The notes: generated by a model from the letters alone, not told the origin. A stretch of 64,000 nucleotides of DNA from Marinilactibacillus psychrotolerans (GCF_900101525.1 NZ_FMZD01000008.1:53954-117953), one strand, 5' to 3'. Positions 30,005 through 39,678 are shown, counted from the stretch's first letter. Made by a program: numbers and translations.

Positions 30005-31912
30005 TCAAGCTTTTGCAGGTACACTTTCTAACCTTTTGCTAGAATGCATATTCTTATGATTAAATCGGATCAAGCGCATAGCATTCAAAATAACTACCAG
30101 TACACTTGCTTCATGAATAAACATCCCAGATGCTAAATGGACACTTCCCATCAGAACACCTATTAGCAAGATCGCTACAACACCAACTGCAATAAAGATA
30201 TTTTGTTTCATATTTCTAATGGTTACCTTAGACAGTAAATAAGCATGAGAAAACTGCATTAATTTATCTGCCATCAAGACAACATCCGCTGTTTCCATTG
30301 AGATGTCTGTTCCGCCTTCACCCATGGCTAAGCCAATATCAGCTGTTGCAATCGCAGGTGCATCATTAACCCCGTCCCCTGCCATAGCTACAGTATGTCC
30401 AGAATTTTTTAGTTCTTTTACATAGTTTACTTTTTGTTCTGGTAATAATTCAGCATGAAACTCGTCTAATTCCAGGGCAGTTGCTACAGCTTTAGCTGTA
30501 TGTTTGTTATCTCCGGTTAACATCACAATTTTTTTAATTCCATTTTCTCTCATTTGTGCGAGAGCTTTATAAGCATCTTCACGAATCTGATCAGCTATAG
30601 AGATCATTCCGGCAATTTTCCCATCAATGACTATAAAAATAGCTGTGTTCCCTTGCTTCTCACGACCTACTGCATACTGTTCAACAGCTTTTACTAAGGA
30701 AATTTTTTCTGATTGTAACAGTTTTCGATTTCCCGCAATAATACTATGACCATTTACTTGAGCTTTAATTCCGTTTCCTTTGATTACTTCTCCATCAGAT
30801 TGTTCCATAGAAGCAAGATCTATTCCTCGATTTTGAGCTGCTTTTACAATTGTCTGTCCTAAATGATGCTCAGAAATCATTTCTGCTTTGGCGACTAATC
30901 CCAACAGGAATTCTTCATCCAAACGATTGAAAGTGTGAATATCTGTTACTTCAGGTTTTCCTTTAGTCAATGTTCCCGTTTTATCAAAAACCAATGTATC
31001 TACTTTCGAGAATTTATCCATTATCTCTCCGCCTTTAATCAACACTCCGTTCCTTGCACCATTTCCAATCCCCGCGACATTAGAGACTGGAGCTCCAATA
31101 ACTAATGCTCCTGGACATGCAATAACTAGAAATGTAATGGCTAAATGAAGGTCTTGAGTAAACAAGTAAACAACAATAGCCAACACTACCACAGCAGGAG
31201 TATAGATACCCGCAAACTTATCGAGGAATTTTTCAGCTTTTGATTTTGACTCCTGAGCTTCTTCAACTAGCTCAATGACTTTTGCAAATGTAGTGTCATC
31301 CCCTACCCTCTCAGCAACGATTTCAATATATCCAGTATCTAAAATTGTTCCACTAAAAACTTTATCATCAACTGTTTTTGAAGCAGGAATAGATTCTCCT
31401 GTAATAGTCGCCTCGTTAATAGAAGCTTTACCAGAAATAATTGAACCATCTACCGGTATTTTCCCACCTGGGCGAATAATGATTCGATCCCCTACTTCAA
31501 CTTTTTCAATTGCCACTTTTTCTGAATTTCCACCCTCGCGCAAAACAACTGCTTCTTGAGGAGCCATATCTACTAGTTCTCTTAATGAAGATCGGGTTTT
31601 TTCTAAAGTTCTCATTTCTAAATAATCTCCGAACAAGAATAAAAATGTTACAACAGAAGATTCTGTGTACTCTCCTATATACAGCGCTCCAAGTATAGCA
31701 ATACTGACCAATAAATCAATACTGAAAGCCTTCATTCGTATAGCTTGAATAGCCTTAATAAAAATAGGGACACTGGAAATGATCGTGGCGATAATTAAAG
31801 CAATATTCTGTAGATTTTCATTTCCTAAGGTCCCTAATACAAATCCTATAACGATTAAAAGACCTGCCAAAGCGGTAATCTGATTTTTATGGTGATTGAT
31901 ATGTCCAATCAT
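30005..31912 (-). CDS. Heavy-metal P1B-type ATPase with CPG motif
   Basis: 635-residue metal exporter without an N-terminal HMA domain. It has the phosphorylation site VFDKTGTLTKG, actuator TGES (ATITGESIPAS), hinge MLTGDNKHTAKAVA and GDGVNDAPAIATADIGLAMG. The membrane metal motif is VIACPGALVIG, i.e. CPG instead of CPC, CPH or SPC. This leaves the metal uncertain; zinc, cadmium, iron or manganese are possible and pairing with Dps favours iron. An AGGAGG site precedes the ATG. Its promoter has an FNR-type box. Confidence 0.88.
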   Translation of the reverse strand: MIGHINHHKNQITALAGLLIVIGFVLGTLGNENLQNIALIIATIISSVPIFIKAIQAIRMKAFSIDLLVSIAILGALYIGEYTESSVVTFLFLFGDYLEMRTLEKTRSSLRELVDMAPQEAVVLREGGNSEKVAIEKVEVGDRIIIRPGGKIPVDGSIISGKASINEATITGESIPASKTVDDKVFSGTILDTGYIEIVAERVGDDTTFAKVIELVEEAQESKSKAEKFLDKFAGIYTPAVVVLAIVVYLFTQDLHLAITFLVIACPGALVIGAPVSNVAGIGNGARNGVLIKGGEIMDKFSKVDTLVFDKTGTLTKGKPEVTDIHTFNRLDEEFLLGLVAKAEMISEHHLGQTIVKAAQNRGIDLASMEQSDGEVIKGNGIKAQVNGHSIIAGNRKLLQSEKISLVKAVEQYAVGREKQGNTAIFIVIDGKIAGMISIADQIREDAYKALAQMRENGIKKIVMLTGDNKHTAKAVATALELDEFHAELLPEQKVNYVKELKNSGHTVAMAGDGVNDAPAIATADIGLAMGEGGTDISMETADVVLMADKLMQFSHAYLLSKVTIRNMKQNIFIAVGVVAILLIGVLMGSVHLASGMFIHEASVLVVILNAMRLIRFNHKNMHSSKRLESVPAKA

Positions 31913-31977
31913 TTATCTTCCTCCTATTTTCATACATTACTTTCCAAAAAGTGGTACTTGTTCTTTGCTATATTTAA

Positions 31978-32019
31978 ATTGTATGCTCTCTTGGAAGTTT
32001 ATAAATTGATCATGGTCAA
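31978..32019 (-). promoter_or_regulatory. Promoter of the ATPase-dps operon with FNR-type box
   Basis: -10 TACAAT (31978-31983), 16-bp spacer, -35 TTTATA (32000-32005). Directly abutting is TTGATCATGGTCAA (32006-32019), one mismatch from TTGAT-N4-ATCAA. With a start near 31971 the box centre is at about -41.5, the class II activator position. The adjacent Crp/Fnr protein is the obvious candidate. Confidence 0.72.
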
Positions 32020-32130
32020 GATTTCAAGAATATCTTATATTTTTAATAATTTCTCTATATAAAAATTTCTATAGTCTTCAATCACTTTATTGTCAGAAAT
32101 ACAATCATTATTCAGTATCATATTGTACAA

Positions 32131-32168
32131 AAAAAGGATACCCATTTTGACATGTGGATATCCTTTTT
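32131..32168 (-). terminator. Terminator of the HMA chaperone gene
   Basis: On the minus strand AAAAAGGATA...TATCCTTTTT with an 18-nt interior that pairs partly (CCCA/TGGG), then a T run. It lies 18 nt after the gene stop. Confidence 0.75.
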
Positions 32169-32185
32169 CGATTTATGGTTAATGA

Positions 32186-32407
32186 TTATGATGTTTTTAC
32201 AGAAAGTACTGGGTAACCTAGTTTTTGAAGTGTTTCTTGAATATTATTACTTTCGACCATTGATTCATCAAATTCTGTTTTAACCTTACTGGAATTGAAT
32301 AAAACCTTTACAGAGTCAATCCCTGCCGTTTTTGTTAACGTTGTTTCGATTTTTTTAATACAAGATGGACATGTTAAAGGTTCTAATTGATATACAGCTT
32401 TTTTCAT
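32186..32407 (-). CDS. Heavy-metal-associated (HMA) chaperone
   Basis: 73 residues of the ferredoxin-like HMA fold. The metal motif is LTCPSCIKKIE (CxxC, residues 13-16), followed by VKVLFNSSKVKTEFDES and LGYPVLSVK. It probably delivers a soft metal to an ATPase. The start at 32407 follows AGGAGG by 8 nt; the frame opens to 32437. Its promoter carries an FNR-type box in the same geometry as the CPG ATPase promoter, which links it to that ATPase and not to CopA/CopB. Confidence 0.85.
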   Translation of the reverse strand: MKKAVYQLEPLTCPSCIKKIETTLTKTAGIDSVKVLFNSSKVKTEFDESMVESNNIQETLQKLGYPVLSVKTS

Positions 32408-32437
32408 TTTCTTTTCCTCCTCTTTCTTGATATTCAT

Positions 32438-32479
32438 AGTATAAACAAGATCAAGAATTTAAAAATTGAGGAAAATCAA
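32438..32479 (-). promoter_or_regulatory. Promoter of the HMA chaperone gene with FNR-type box
   Basis: -10 TATACT (32438-32443), 16-bp spacer, -35 TTTTTA (32460-32465), then immediately the box at 32466-32479, reading TTGATTTTCCTCAA on the minus strand (one mismatch to TTGAT-N4-ATCAA). Centre at about -41.5, identical in layout to 31978-32019. Confidence 0.72.
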
Positions 32480-32492
32480 TTTTTGAATTTTT

Positions 32493-32636
32493 TTAGAATT
32501 CATAGTCTTCATCTGACATGTTTTCAGCATTCCCCATTAGATAGCCTGCCCCTACTTGGGAAAAGAAATCATGATTAGCCGTCTCAATTAATATACGTTT
32601 CATAAAACTCGTCTTATCATCTTGCGTTTCACTAAC
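32493..32636 (-). pseudogene. Relic of the 3' end of a class Ib ribonucleotide reductase beta gene
   Basis: A 47-codon open frame closes with NHDFFSQVGAGYLMGNAENM and then SDEDYEF-stop. This matches the C-terminal tail of NrdF (E. coli NrdF ends NHDFFSGSGSSYVMGK..DEDW.F, recalled from memory). The frame is closed by TAA at 32637-32639 and no upstream NrdF sequence follows, so only the tail is left. It lies between copB and the HMA gene. An intact nrdF is not in the window. Confidence 0.75.
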
Positions 32637-32673
32637 TTATTGAAATATCTTTTAAAATTACTTCTTTATAATA

Positions 32674-34728
32674 TTATTCATTATGTGTTATTTTCAGCAA
32701 TCTAGCATTAATCGCCACAACAATTGTACTTAATGACATGATCGCTGCTCCGATTGCTGGCGTTACGACGATACCAAAGTTAATGAGTACACCTGCTGCT
32801 AACGGAATTGCAATAATGTTATATCCGGCAGCCCAGATCAGATTTTGGATATTTTTCCGCTGGGTCGCTTTAGATAAGTTCAAGATACTTAATAGATCTC
32901 GTGGATCGCTATCAACTAATACAATATCAGCTGTTTCAATTGCAACATCTGTACCAGCACCTATTGCGATACCGATATCTGCTGCAGCTAGAGCTGGGGC
33001 ATCATTGATTCCATCTCCAACCATCGCAACTTTTTTACTGCCTTGTTCCTTTAATCTTTCGATCTCTTTTGATTTTCCATCCGGAAGGACTTCAGCTATA
33101 ACTTCAGTTAATCCTAATTCTTTTCCGACCGCATCTGCCGCTTTCTGGTTGTCTCCTGTTATCATGACTGTATCTATTCCCATTTCTTTTAATTCACGAA
33201 TAATTTCATAAGAAGACTGGCGAATCTGATCGCCAACAGCAATCATTCCCATTAAAGAGTGATCTCTCAAGACAAAAACAACTGTATTTCCTTTTCCTGA
33301 AAGAGCTTGAAATTGAGCTTCATCAAAATTAATCTCTGTTTCTTTCATTGCTCCGGGACTGATAATCTTAATCTCTTTAGAATCGATAATTCCTTTCAAT
33401 CCTTTTCCCGTTAGTGTTTCAACGTCCCTGACTTTTAAAGATTCAATATTGCGCTCTTCAGCTTCTCTAACGATTCCTTTTCCTATAGGATGATCTGATT
33501 GTTTTTCAATAGAAAAAGCAACTTGTAAAAGTTCTTCTTCAGATGTGCCTTCTTCTGGAACGAGTGCTTCTACTCCAAAGTTCCCCTCAGTTAAAGTCCC
33601 CGTTTTGTCAAAGACGACTTTATCCACTTTTCGGGCATCTTCAAACTGAGTCCGATGACGAATCAACAGCCCTTCTCTAGCAGCTATAGAAGTAGACACG
33701 GAACTGACAAGCGGCATTGCCAGTCCAAGTGCATGAGGACAAGCTATGACTAAAACAGTAACAAGTCTTTCAAGCGCAAACTCAAAATCAGAAGCAATAA
33801 TCCAATACGTAAATGTAATTAATCCCGCTACCACGGCGACGTAAAACAACCATTTTGCTGCAAGATCTGCAAATCCTTGAGCTTTTGATTTTGACATTTG
33901 AGCATTTCTGACAAGTTCTACAACTTGAGATAGATAAGTATCTTCTCCAACTTTATCTACTTTAACTTTCAATGTACCCTCACCGTTTATTGAACCACCT
34001 ATCACTTCTTGGTCTTTCGTTTTTTCAACAGGTACGGATTCCCCAGTCAGCATTGATTCATCAATGGAAGAGCTCCCTTCTAGAATAATGCCGTCTAAAG
34101 GAATTTTTTCTCCAGTTTTGACAAGAATATGGTCTCCCGGATGAAGTTCTTCAACTGAAACAACCTCTGTATTTCCAGATTCATCCAGTTTATTTGCCTC
34201 ATTAGGCATCAAATCGATTAAACTCTCCAGTGCTTTTGAAGCACCCATCTGAGATCGCATTTCTATCCAATGACCTAAAAGCATAACTACGATCAGCGTA
34301 GCTAACTCAAAATAGAAATCGCTACCTTCAATAAAAAAGGTTGTCAACGTACTATATACATAAGAGGTGATAATTGCTAAAGATATTAATGTCATCATTC
34401 CAGGAGTTCTTGCATCAATGACTTCGCTTTTAATTCCAGTTAAAAATGGTTTTCCTCCATAAAAGAAAATAAATGTAGCTAAAACAAATAACACCACATC
34501 TGAACCAGGAAAGGAAACCTCAAACCCAAAAAGATTCTGTAGCATTGGAGCTAGAATGGCTATTGGAATTGCCACTATCAATGAAATCCAAAATCTTTTT
34601 TTAAAATCTTCCACCATGTGTGCATGGTGATCATGGTGTCCAGCATGTCCACCATGAGCTCCATGATGATTCATTTCTTCTGTTTGATTTTCATCCTTCG
34701 TCTGCTCATGTTGATGATGATTTTCCAT
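32674..34728 (-). CDS. copB: Copper-exporting P1B ATPase, CopB type
   Basis: 684 residues. The N-terminus is a His-rich tail (first 40 residues, about one third His) in place of HMA domains. The membrane motif is VIACPHALGLAMPL (CPH), the hallmark of CopB, with SMLTGESVPVEK, VFDKTGTLTEG, TGDNQKAADAVG and [20 protein letters not shown]. It exports Cu(I)/Cu(II) or silver. The promoter carries a cop box just after the -10. It is read alone; only relic sequence follows. Confidence 0.92.
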   Translation of the reverse strand: MENHHQHEQTKDENQTEEMNHHGAHGGHAGHHDHHAHMVEDFKKRFWISLIVAIPIAILAPMLQNLFGFEVSFPGSDVVLFVLATFIFFYGGKPFLTGIKSEVIDARTPGMMTLISLAIITSYVYSTLTTFFIEGSDFYFELATLIVVMLLGHWIEMRSQMGASKALESLIDLMPNEANKLDESGNTEVVSVEELHPGDHILVKTGEKIPLDGIILEGSSSIDESMLTGESVPVEKTKDQEVIGGSINGEGTLKVKVDKVGEDTYLSQVVELVRNAQMSKSKAQGFADLAAKWLFYVAVVAGLITFTYWIIASDFEFALERLVTVLVIACPHALGLAMPLVSSVSTSIAAREGLLIRHRTQFEDARKVDKVVFDKTGTLTEGNFGVEALVPEEGTSEEELLQVAFSIEKQSDHPIGKGIVREAEERNIESLKVRDVETLTGKGLKGIIDSKEIKIISPGAMKETEINFDEAQFQALSGKGNTVVFVLRDHSLMGMIAVGDQIRQSSYEIIRELKEMGIDTVMITGDNQKAADAVGKELGLTEVIAEVLPDGKSKEIERLKEQGSKKVAMVGDGINDAPALAAADIGIAIGAGTDVAIETADIVLVDSDPRDLLSILNLSKATQRKNIQNLIWAAGYNIIAIPLAAGVLINFGIVVTPAIGAAIMSLSTIVVAINARLLKITHNE

Positions 34729-34763
34729 TATTTAGTCTCCTCACAAATAATTTTATAAACGAT

Positions 34764-34805
34764 TACGTTTGTAATCATTTTACGTCTATTATGATGAATA
34801 ATCAA
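34764..34805 (-). promoter_or_regulatory. copB promoter with cop box
   Basis: -35 TTGATT (34800-34805), 17-bp spacer, -10 TAAAAT (34777-34782). The palindrome GATTACGTTTGTAATC (34761-34776) contains TACGTTTGTA, one mismatch from the CopY box TACANNTGTA, immediately after the -10. It should mediate copper-relieved repression. Confidence 0.72.
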
Positions 34806-34896
34806 CTCATACACTTTCCTTATTCTAAATAGACTATTAGGTAAATAAAAAAAGTACCTAGTTAAGATACTCTTTTCACCATTAATAGTTTTTTTA

Positions 34897-35451
34897 CTAT
34901 TTTTTAGTAATATTGATTAACTTATCCATTTTAGAGTTTTTACTTAATACGATTAACATATAAAGCTGCAAACCAATTACCATAATCCATAAATACTGAA
35001 TACTCGATATAAGAAATGAGCTAAAGCTAATCATAACTGCCAAAACGATCGTCACTTTCATAATATTTTGAATTCTACTCACCTTTAGACATAAAGACTT
35101 TCTATCCAGATAAAAAATAAATTGCATAAAAAGATACATTGGATAAACAAATAAATAAATATGCGCGAATAAAATTGTAAAAGCTAATATATAAGAATCA
35201 ATATAATTAAGTGAAATAGATTCCAGTCGCACTCCGAATAACATACAAAGCAAAAGGATTAAGTTCATCGTAGCATAAAACCACAGAGAATCTTTCATAA
35301 AAATTTCATCTGATTCATCAGTTTTCTCGATCCCTATTCGGATTAAAAGATAACCAAATATATTTGTGAATATGTAAATTAAGCTATAATCAAAAATTGT
35401 GAAATTCACTTTAATAAATAAAAGTAAAAAACCTGCCAAAATTAATTTCAT
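34897..35451 (-). CDS. Integral membrane protein of unknown function
   Basis: 184 residues with about five hydrophobic segments (for example LIYIFTNIFGYLLIRIGI, LWFYATMNLILLLCMLFGV, VTIVLAVMISFSSFLI). It has no motifs I can assign. The AT-rich coding sequence is typical of accessory genes. It stands alone between the copper genes. Confidence 0.5.
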   Translation of the reverse strand: MKLILAGFLLLFIKVNFTIFDYSLIYIFTNIFGYLLIRIGIEKTDESDEIFMKDSLWFYATMNLILLLCMLFGVRLESISLNYIDSYILAFTILFAHIYLFVYPMYLFMQFIFYLDRKSLCLKVSRIQNIMKVTIVLAVMISFSSFLISSIQYLWIMVIGLQLYMLIVLSKNSKMDKLINITKK

Positions 35452-35561
35452 GCTATTATCCCTTCTTTAAATTTCTATATACTGTTTGACTAATTATTTA
35501 TTTACTCTCTAGAAAAAGTAATGCTTTTACTTAATTATATTATGCCTTTTTTTTAAAAAAA

Positions 35562-35588
35562 GAGGGAGCAACGCTTCGTTGCCCCCTC
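35562..35588 (-). terminator. Terminator hairpin, second copy of the GGAGCAACG repeat
   Basis: GAGGGAGCAACG-CTT-CGTTGCCCCCTC; on the minus strand a T run follows. The inner arms GGAGCAACG and CGTTGCCCC, with their A/C mispair, are identical to 15470-15490. Confidence 0.75.
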
Positions 35589-35850
35589 TAAAAACCTCTA
35601 AACAAAAGGGTTTAAAATTTTAATTTTATAGATATCTTTTTCTGTCACAATTCACTATTTTTTTAAATTTCATTTCGAACTTTGAAGATTTTCAATATTG
35701 ACTCTCACTCCCACTAATTAATTTGTAACTATATTATCCTAAAACACAAAAAAATAATGGTGTGCTCTTAATGACATCTCTCTAATTATTTTATAAATCT
35801 AGTTCATTTATTTAAATTCAAATAGTTAATTTTTATAGGTTACGCAAAAA

Positions 35851-35887
35851 AACTCTTGAAGAGGATATTATATCCTCTTCAAGAGTT
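35851..35887 (-). terminator. Perfect 17-bp terminator downstream of copA
   Basis: AACTCTTGAAGAGGATA and its exact complement with a 3-nt loop; on the minus strand TTTTTTGCG follows. It lies 184 nt after the copA stop. Confidence 0.8.
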
Positions 35888-36070
35888 GCCCTATAAAGTT
35901 GGTAGAAAACTAATTAAACTAAGCTCATTTCACTAATATACTAACTATAAAATGCTTTATTAATATGATGCTTTCTTGCTAAGCACATGCCTTTTATCTA
36001 TAATAAATTTCTGTTTCTTCTGTATTTATTAATAAAAGTAAATACCTTTATTCGATTAAACTCTATCGTA

Positions 36071-38527
36071 CTATATTACTGAAGGCTTGAAACGTTTTAG
36101 ACGTAAAGCATTCAGTAACACTGATACTGAACTCAAACTCATTGCAGCCCCGGCAATAATCGGGTTGAGTAAAGGACCGCCGAAAAAGTAGAAAATCCCC
36201 ATAGCAAAAGGAATGCCTATTATATTGTAAGCAAATGCCCAGAACAAGTTTTCCTTAATATTTCTGATCGTTGCCTTACTTAATTCTACCGCTGTTGAAA
36301 CATCCATTAAATCACTTCGCATCAATACAATGTCCGCAGACTCTATCGCAACATCTGTCCCTGAACCAATAGCAATGCCAATTTCGGCTTGAGCAAGAGC
36401 TGGCGCGTCGTTAATCCCATCGCCAACCATCGCTACTTTTTTCCCTCCAGACTGAAGCTTTTTCACTTCATTAGCTTTATCTTCCGGAAGAACTTCACTA
36501 AGCACTCTATCGATTCCTACTTGTCTAGCAATTGCTTCCGCTGTGCCTTTATTATCACCTGTAATCATCGCTACTTCGATACCCATTTTATGGAGTTTTT
36601 CGATTGCTGCCACACTATTTTCTTTGACCGTATCCGCAACTGCTATAATTCCAGCTATCTGATCATTGATTGCAACGTACATGGGCGTTTTTCCATTTCT
36701 AGCTAATGTATCTGCTATTTCAGCAAGAGTTTTCAAGGAAATATTACGAGTATCCATTAATTTCTTGTTGCCTGCTAGTAATTTTTTCCCGTCAATTTCT
36801 ACTTCAATCCCTTGACCAGGAATAGCATTGAAGTTTTCAGACTTGCTTAATTTCAAGTCTTTTTCTTCTGCTCCTTTAACGATTGCTTCTCCGAGCGGAT
36901 GCTCGGAACCTTTTTCAGCTGAAGCTGTCAGCTGCAGTAATTCAGTATCTGAAATTCCATTTTCAGTGATAATATCTGTAACTTTAGGTTTCCCTTCTGT
37001 AATCGTTCCTGTCTTGTCAAATACAATCGTTTGAATTTTATGAGTTGTTTCTAGGGCAACTCCACCTTTGATTAGTACACCATTTTCTGCCCCTTTACCA
37101 GTACCCACCATAATAGCTGTAGGAGTAGCTAAACCAAGGGCGCATGGACAAGCGATAACGAGTACTGAAATCGCAATTGTCAAAGAAAATAGGCCATCTT
37201 CTCCTCCAAAGTACCAAGCTAAGCTAGAAATCAGCGCTATAACTATAACGATTGGTACAAAATAACCAGAGATGATATCTGCCATTTTAGCAATTGGTGC
37301 TTTTGAACCCTGAGCTTCTTCAACCAGCTTAATAATTTGTGATAAAGCTGTATCTTTACCGACTTTTGTTGCCTTATATTGAATTGTTCCATTTTTATTA
37401 ATACTCGCCCCGATAACATTATCTCCCGGGTTTTTTTCTACAGGAATACTTTCACCTGTCAGCATCGCTTCATCAACGGAAGTCATCCCTTCTAATACCT
37501 TACCATCTACTGGGATTTTTTCTCCTGGTTTAACAATAACAGTATCTCCAACTGCCACTTCGTCAATAGAAATCTTTATTTCTTTTCCATCTCTTACGAC
37601 TAAAGCAGTTTTAGGTGCTAGGCCCATTAACTTTTCAATTGCTTCAGATGTTTTTCCTTTAGAACGAACTTCAAGATATTTACCTAATGTGATTAAAGTC
37701 AAAATAACAGCCGCTGATTCATAATATAATACTTCAGAAAAGTCTCCATACCCGAACCAGATCGCAATGGTTGCCCCAACGCTATAAATAAACGCAGCAC
37801 CCGTACCTAACGCAACTAAAGAATCCATATTAGGATGTCCTTTGAATAAAGTTTTAAACCCTACAGTAAAAAATTGGCGCCCGAAAAACATAACAGGCAA
37901 GGTCAATATCAGTTGCAGTAGTGCAAATATTTCGGGATTCATCATTGGATCAATAACGGATGGTAAAGGTAATCCAGCCATATGTCCCATAGATATATAC
38001 AGCAAGGGAACAGTAACTATTGCAGATGCTACAAATCTTTTCCACATAGAATGGATATATTTTCCCTTTTTCATTTTTGAGTCTTCTGCAGTATTCATTG
38101 AATCGATGTCTTCATGTGCCGCATACCCAGAATCAGCAACTGCTTGAGTAATATCAGATACTGTTAAGATTGCGGGATCATAATCGACTGTCATCTTTTC
38201 CGTTGCCAGATTCACACTGGAACTGATCACTCCATTTAATGTACCAGTAGCTTTTTCAACTGTCTGGGCACATGATGCACAAGTCATTCCTTCTATATTG
38301 AATGATTTATGCTCTCTACCTGTCAATGCTTTATATCCGACTTGAGCAACAGTGGATTGAATCTCCTCAACCGAAAGCAGACTTTCATCGTAACTGATAT
38401 TCAACTTTTCAGTTGCCAGGTTTACATTAGCTTCTTGCACGCCTTTTAAATTCCTGGTCGCTTTTTCAACTGTCTGTGCACAAGAAGCACATGTCATACC
38501 TTCTATATTCAATGTTTTAGTCGTCAT
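36071..38527 (-). CDS. copA: Copper-transporting P1B ATPase, CopA type
   Basis: 818 residues with two N-terminal HMA domains, each with GMTCASC (about residues 10-16 and 82-88). It has the CPC membrane motif in [48 protein letters not shown] and [16 protein letters not shown]. It pumps Cu(I) out of the cytoplasm. CopZ is encoded 14 nt upstream and should deliver the metal. The pair is under a cop box promoter. Confidence 0.95.
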   Translation of the reverse strand: MTTKTLNIEGMTCASCAQTVEKATRNLKGVQEANVNLATEKLNISYDESLLSVEEIQSTVAQVGYKALTGREHKSFNIEGMTCASCAQTVEKATGTLNGVISSSVNLATEKMTVDYDPAILTVSDITQAVADSGYAAHEDIDSMNTAEDSKMKKGKYIHSMWKRFVASAIVTVPLLYISMGHMAGLPLPSVIDPMMNPEIFALLQLILTLPVMFFGRQFFTVGFKTLFKGHPNMDSLVALGTGAAFIYSVGATIAIWFGYGDFSEVLYYESAAVILTLITLGKYLEVRSKGKTSEAIEKLMGLAPKTALVVRDGKEIKISIDEVAVGDTVIVKPGEKIPVDGKVLEGMTSVDEAMLTGESIPVEKNPGDNVIGASINKNGTIQYKATKVGKDTALSQIIKLVEEAQGSKAPIAKMADIISGYFVPIVIVIALISSLAWYFGGEDGLFSLTIAISVLVIACPCALGLATPTAIMVGTGKGAENGVLIKGGVALETTHKIQTIVFDKTGTITEGKPKVTDIITENGISDTELLQLTASAEKGSEHPLGEAIVKGAEEKDLKLSKSENFNAIPGQGIEVEIDGKKLLAGNKKLMDTRNISLKTLAEIADTLARNGKTPMYVAINDQIAGIIAVADTVKENSVAAIEKLHKMGIEVAMITGDNKGTAEAIARQVGIDRVLSEVLPEDKANEVKKLQSGGKKVAMVGDGINDAPALAQAEIGIAIGSGTDVAIESADIVLMRSDLMDVSTAVELSKATIRNIKENLFWAFAYNIIGIPFAMGIFYFFGGPLLNPIIAGAAMSLSSVSVLLNALRLKRFKPSVI

Positions 38528-38541
38528 TTCCTAACAACCCC

Positions 38542-38757
38542 TCATTTAACAGCTTCCGCTTCATACCCAGCTGCTTTTACTTCAGAAACCAGTCTATCAA
38601 TCGTTTGAAGTGTTTCATCATACTTCACTTTTGCAATGCCCTTTTTCAAGTTTACTTTCACTTTTGCAACACCATTCTGATTTTGTAACGCTGTTTCAAC
38701 TTTATTTACACAGTGTTCACAGTTCATCCCTTTAACAGTTAGAGTTACTTTTTCCAT
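38542..38757 (-). CDS. copZ: Copper chaperone CopZ
   Basis: 71-residue HMA protein with GMNCEHCVNKVE (Cys at residues 12 and 15), followed by VKVNLKKGIAKVKYDETLQ. It carries Cu(I) to CopA and, in related bacteria, to CopY. First gene of the copZA operon. Confidence 0.93.
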   Translation of the reverse strand: MEKVTLTVKGMNCEHCVNKVETALQNQNGVAKVKVNLKKGIAKVKYDETLQTIDRLVSEVKAAGYEAEAVK

Positions 38758-38804
38758 AGTACTTATCTCCCCTTCTATTCTATAGAATATAATTATTTGA
38801 CTTA

Positions 38805-38833
38805 AGTTTACATTTGTAAACGAAAGAAGTCAA
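38805..38833 (-). promoter_or_regulatory. copZA promoter with cop box
   Basis: -35 TTGACT (38828-38833), 17-bp spacer, -10 TAAACT (38805-38810). A perfect TACANNTGTA box (TACATTTGTA, 38809-38818) sits in the spacer and the -10, so CopY-type repression is expected. Confidence 0.82.
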
Positions 38834-38971
38834 GTCTTTACTTGGAGAATATTTCCACTAAACTTTTTATTTCAGCAAGTAACAAGCATAAAATACATTA
38901 AATGTTCATGTTCTACCTTTAATTGATTAAAATCGTGTAGTAAAATAATACTTAGATAAGGAGGGTTTACA

Positions 38972-39613
38972 TTGGAATTTTCTGATAGAATTAAGCAATT
39001 ACGAGTAGATAAAGGATATTCTCAAACAGGATTAGCCAAAGAACTCTATGTAACTCGTCAAGCTGTTTCAAAATGGGAAAGAGGTGCTGGTAAGCCTGAT
39101 CATGAAGTTTTAAAACAAATTAGTAATTTTTTCAATATATCTCTAGATGATTTATTGAATCAGGACGATGCTTTTCCATGTACAGCTACTTTTGAAGCAT
39201 CACAGTCGGATTCAATCCCATCTAATAATTCTTTTAATAGATCTGATGTATCTAAAAATCCGAATACTTATAAAAGAAATTCTCCCTTTAAAAATTGTAA
39301 AGAGTTCTTGAAAATAATCAATTTTCATTTTATTGCTTTATTTCTGATTGCCTTATTTCCAATTGTTTTAGATCCTGCTTTCTTACTTATTTCTTTTCCA
39401 ATGGCTATTTTAGCTCTTCGTTATAAACGGAAAAATCTCTTTTATGCTGTCGCTGTTGTTGCAACCTTACTATTGATTACCCTTACTGCTTATGGGTATC
39501 TAGGTTCAAAATTTGGTTGGTTTACGAATGTAGAAGTTATTCCTATAGAATCCGAAATGCCTGTTGAAAATGAGCCGTCACCAGAAATTATCCTCGAAAA
39601 AATCGAAAAATAA
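38972..39613 (+). CDS. XRE-family HTH protein with membrane anchor
   Basis: 213 residues. Residues 1-60 are an HTH_3 domain (IKQLRVDKGYSQTGLAKELYVTRQAVSKWERG). A Ser/Asn-rich linker follows, then two or three transmembrane segments (FHFIALFLIALFPIVLDPAFLLI, LFYAVAVVATLLLITLTAYG) and an acidic extracellular tail. The start is TTG 38972 with GGAGG upstream. Membrane-tethered XRE proteins of this kind are common in Firmicutes; the regulated genes are unknown. Confidence 0.8.
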   Translation: MEFSDRIKQLRVDKGYSQTGLAKELYVTRQAVSKWERGAGKPDHEVLKQISNFFNISLDDLLNQDDAFPCTATFEASQSDSIPSNNSFNRSDVSKNPNTYKRNSPFKNCKEFLKIINFHFIALFLIALFPIVLDPAFLLISFPMAILALRYKRKNLFYAVAVVATLLLITLTAYGYLGSKFGWFTNVEVIPIESEMPVENEPSPEIILEKIEK

Positions 39614-39627
39614 GCTGACCTCAAAAT

Positions 39628-39678
39628 GAGCCAACCACTATACATTAGATCTTTGGTCTAATATATATAGGTTGGCTC
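39628..39678. terminator. Hairpin after the XRE gene
   Basis: Outer stem GAGCCAACC/GGTTGGCTC and inner stem ATTAGA/TCTAAT. A T run is not adjacent, so termination strength is uncertain; it separates convergent genes. Confidence 0.5.

Larger units (their letters stand above)
35452..36070. other. 619-nt intergenic region
   Basis: Contains two hairpins described separately (35562-35588 and 35851-35887). The rest is AT-rich without open frames above noise, RNA-gene signatures or recognisable promoters. Confidence 0.6.
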
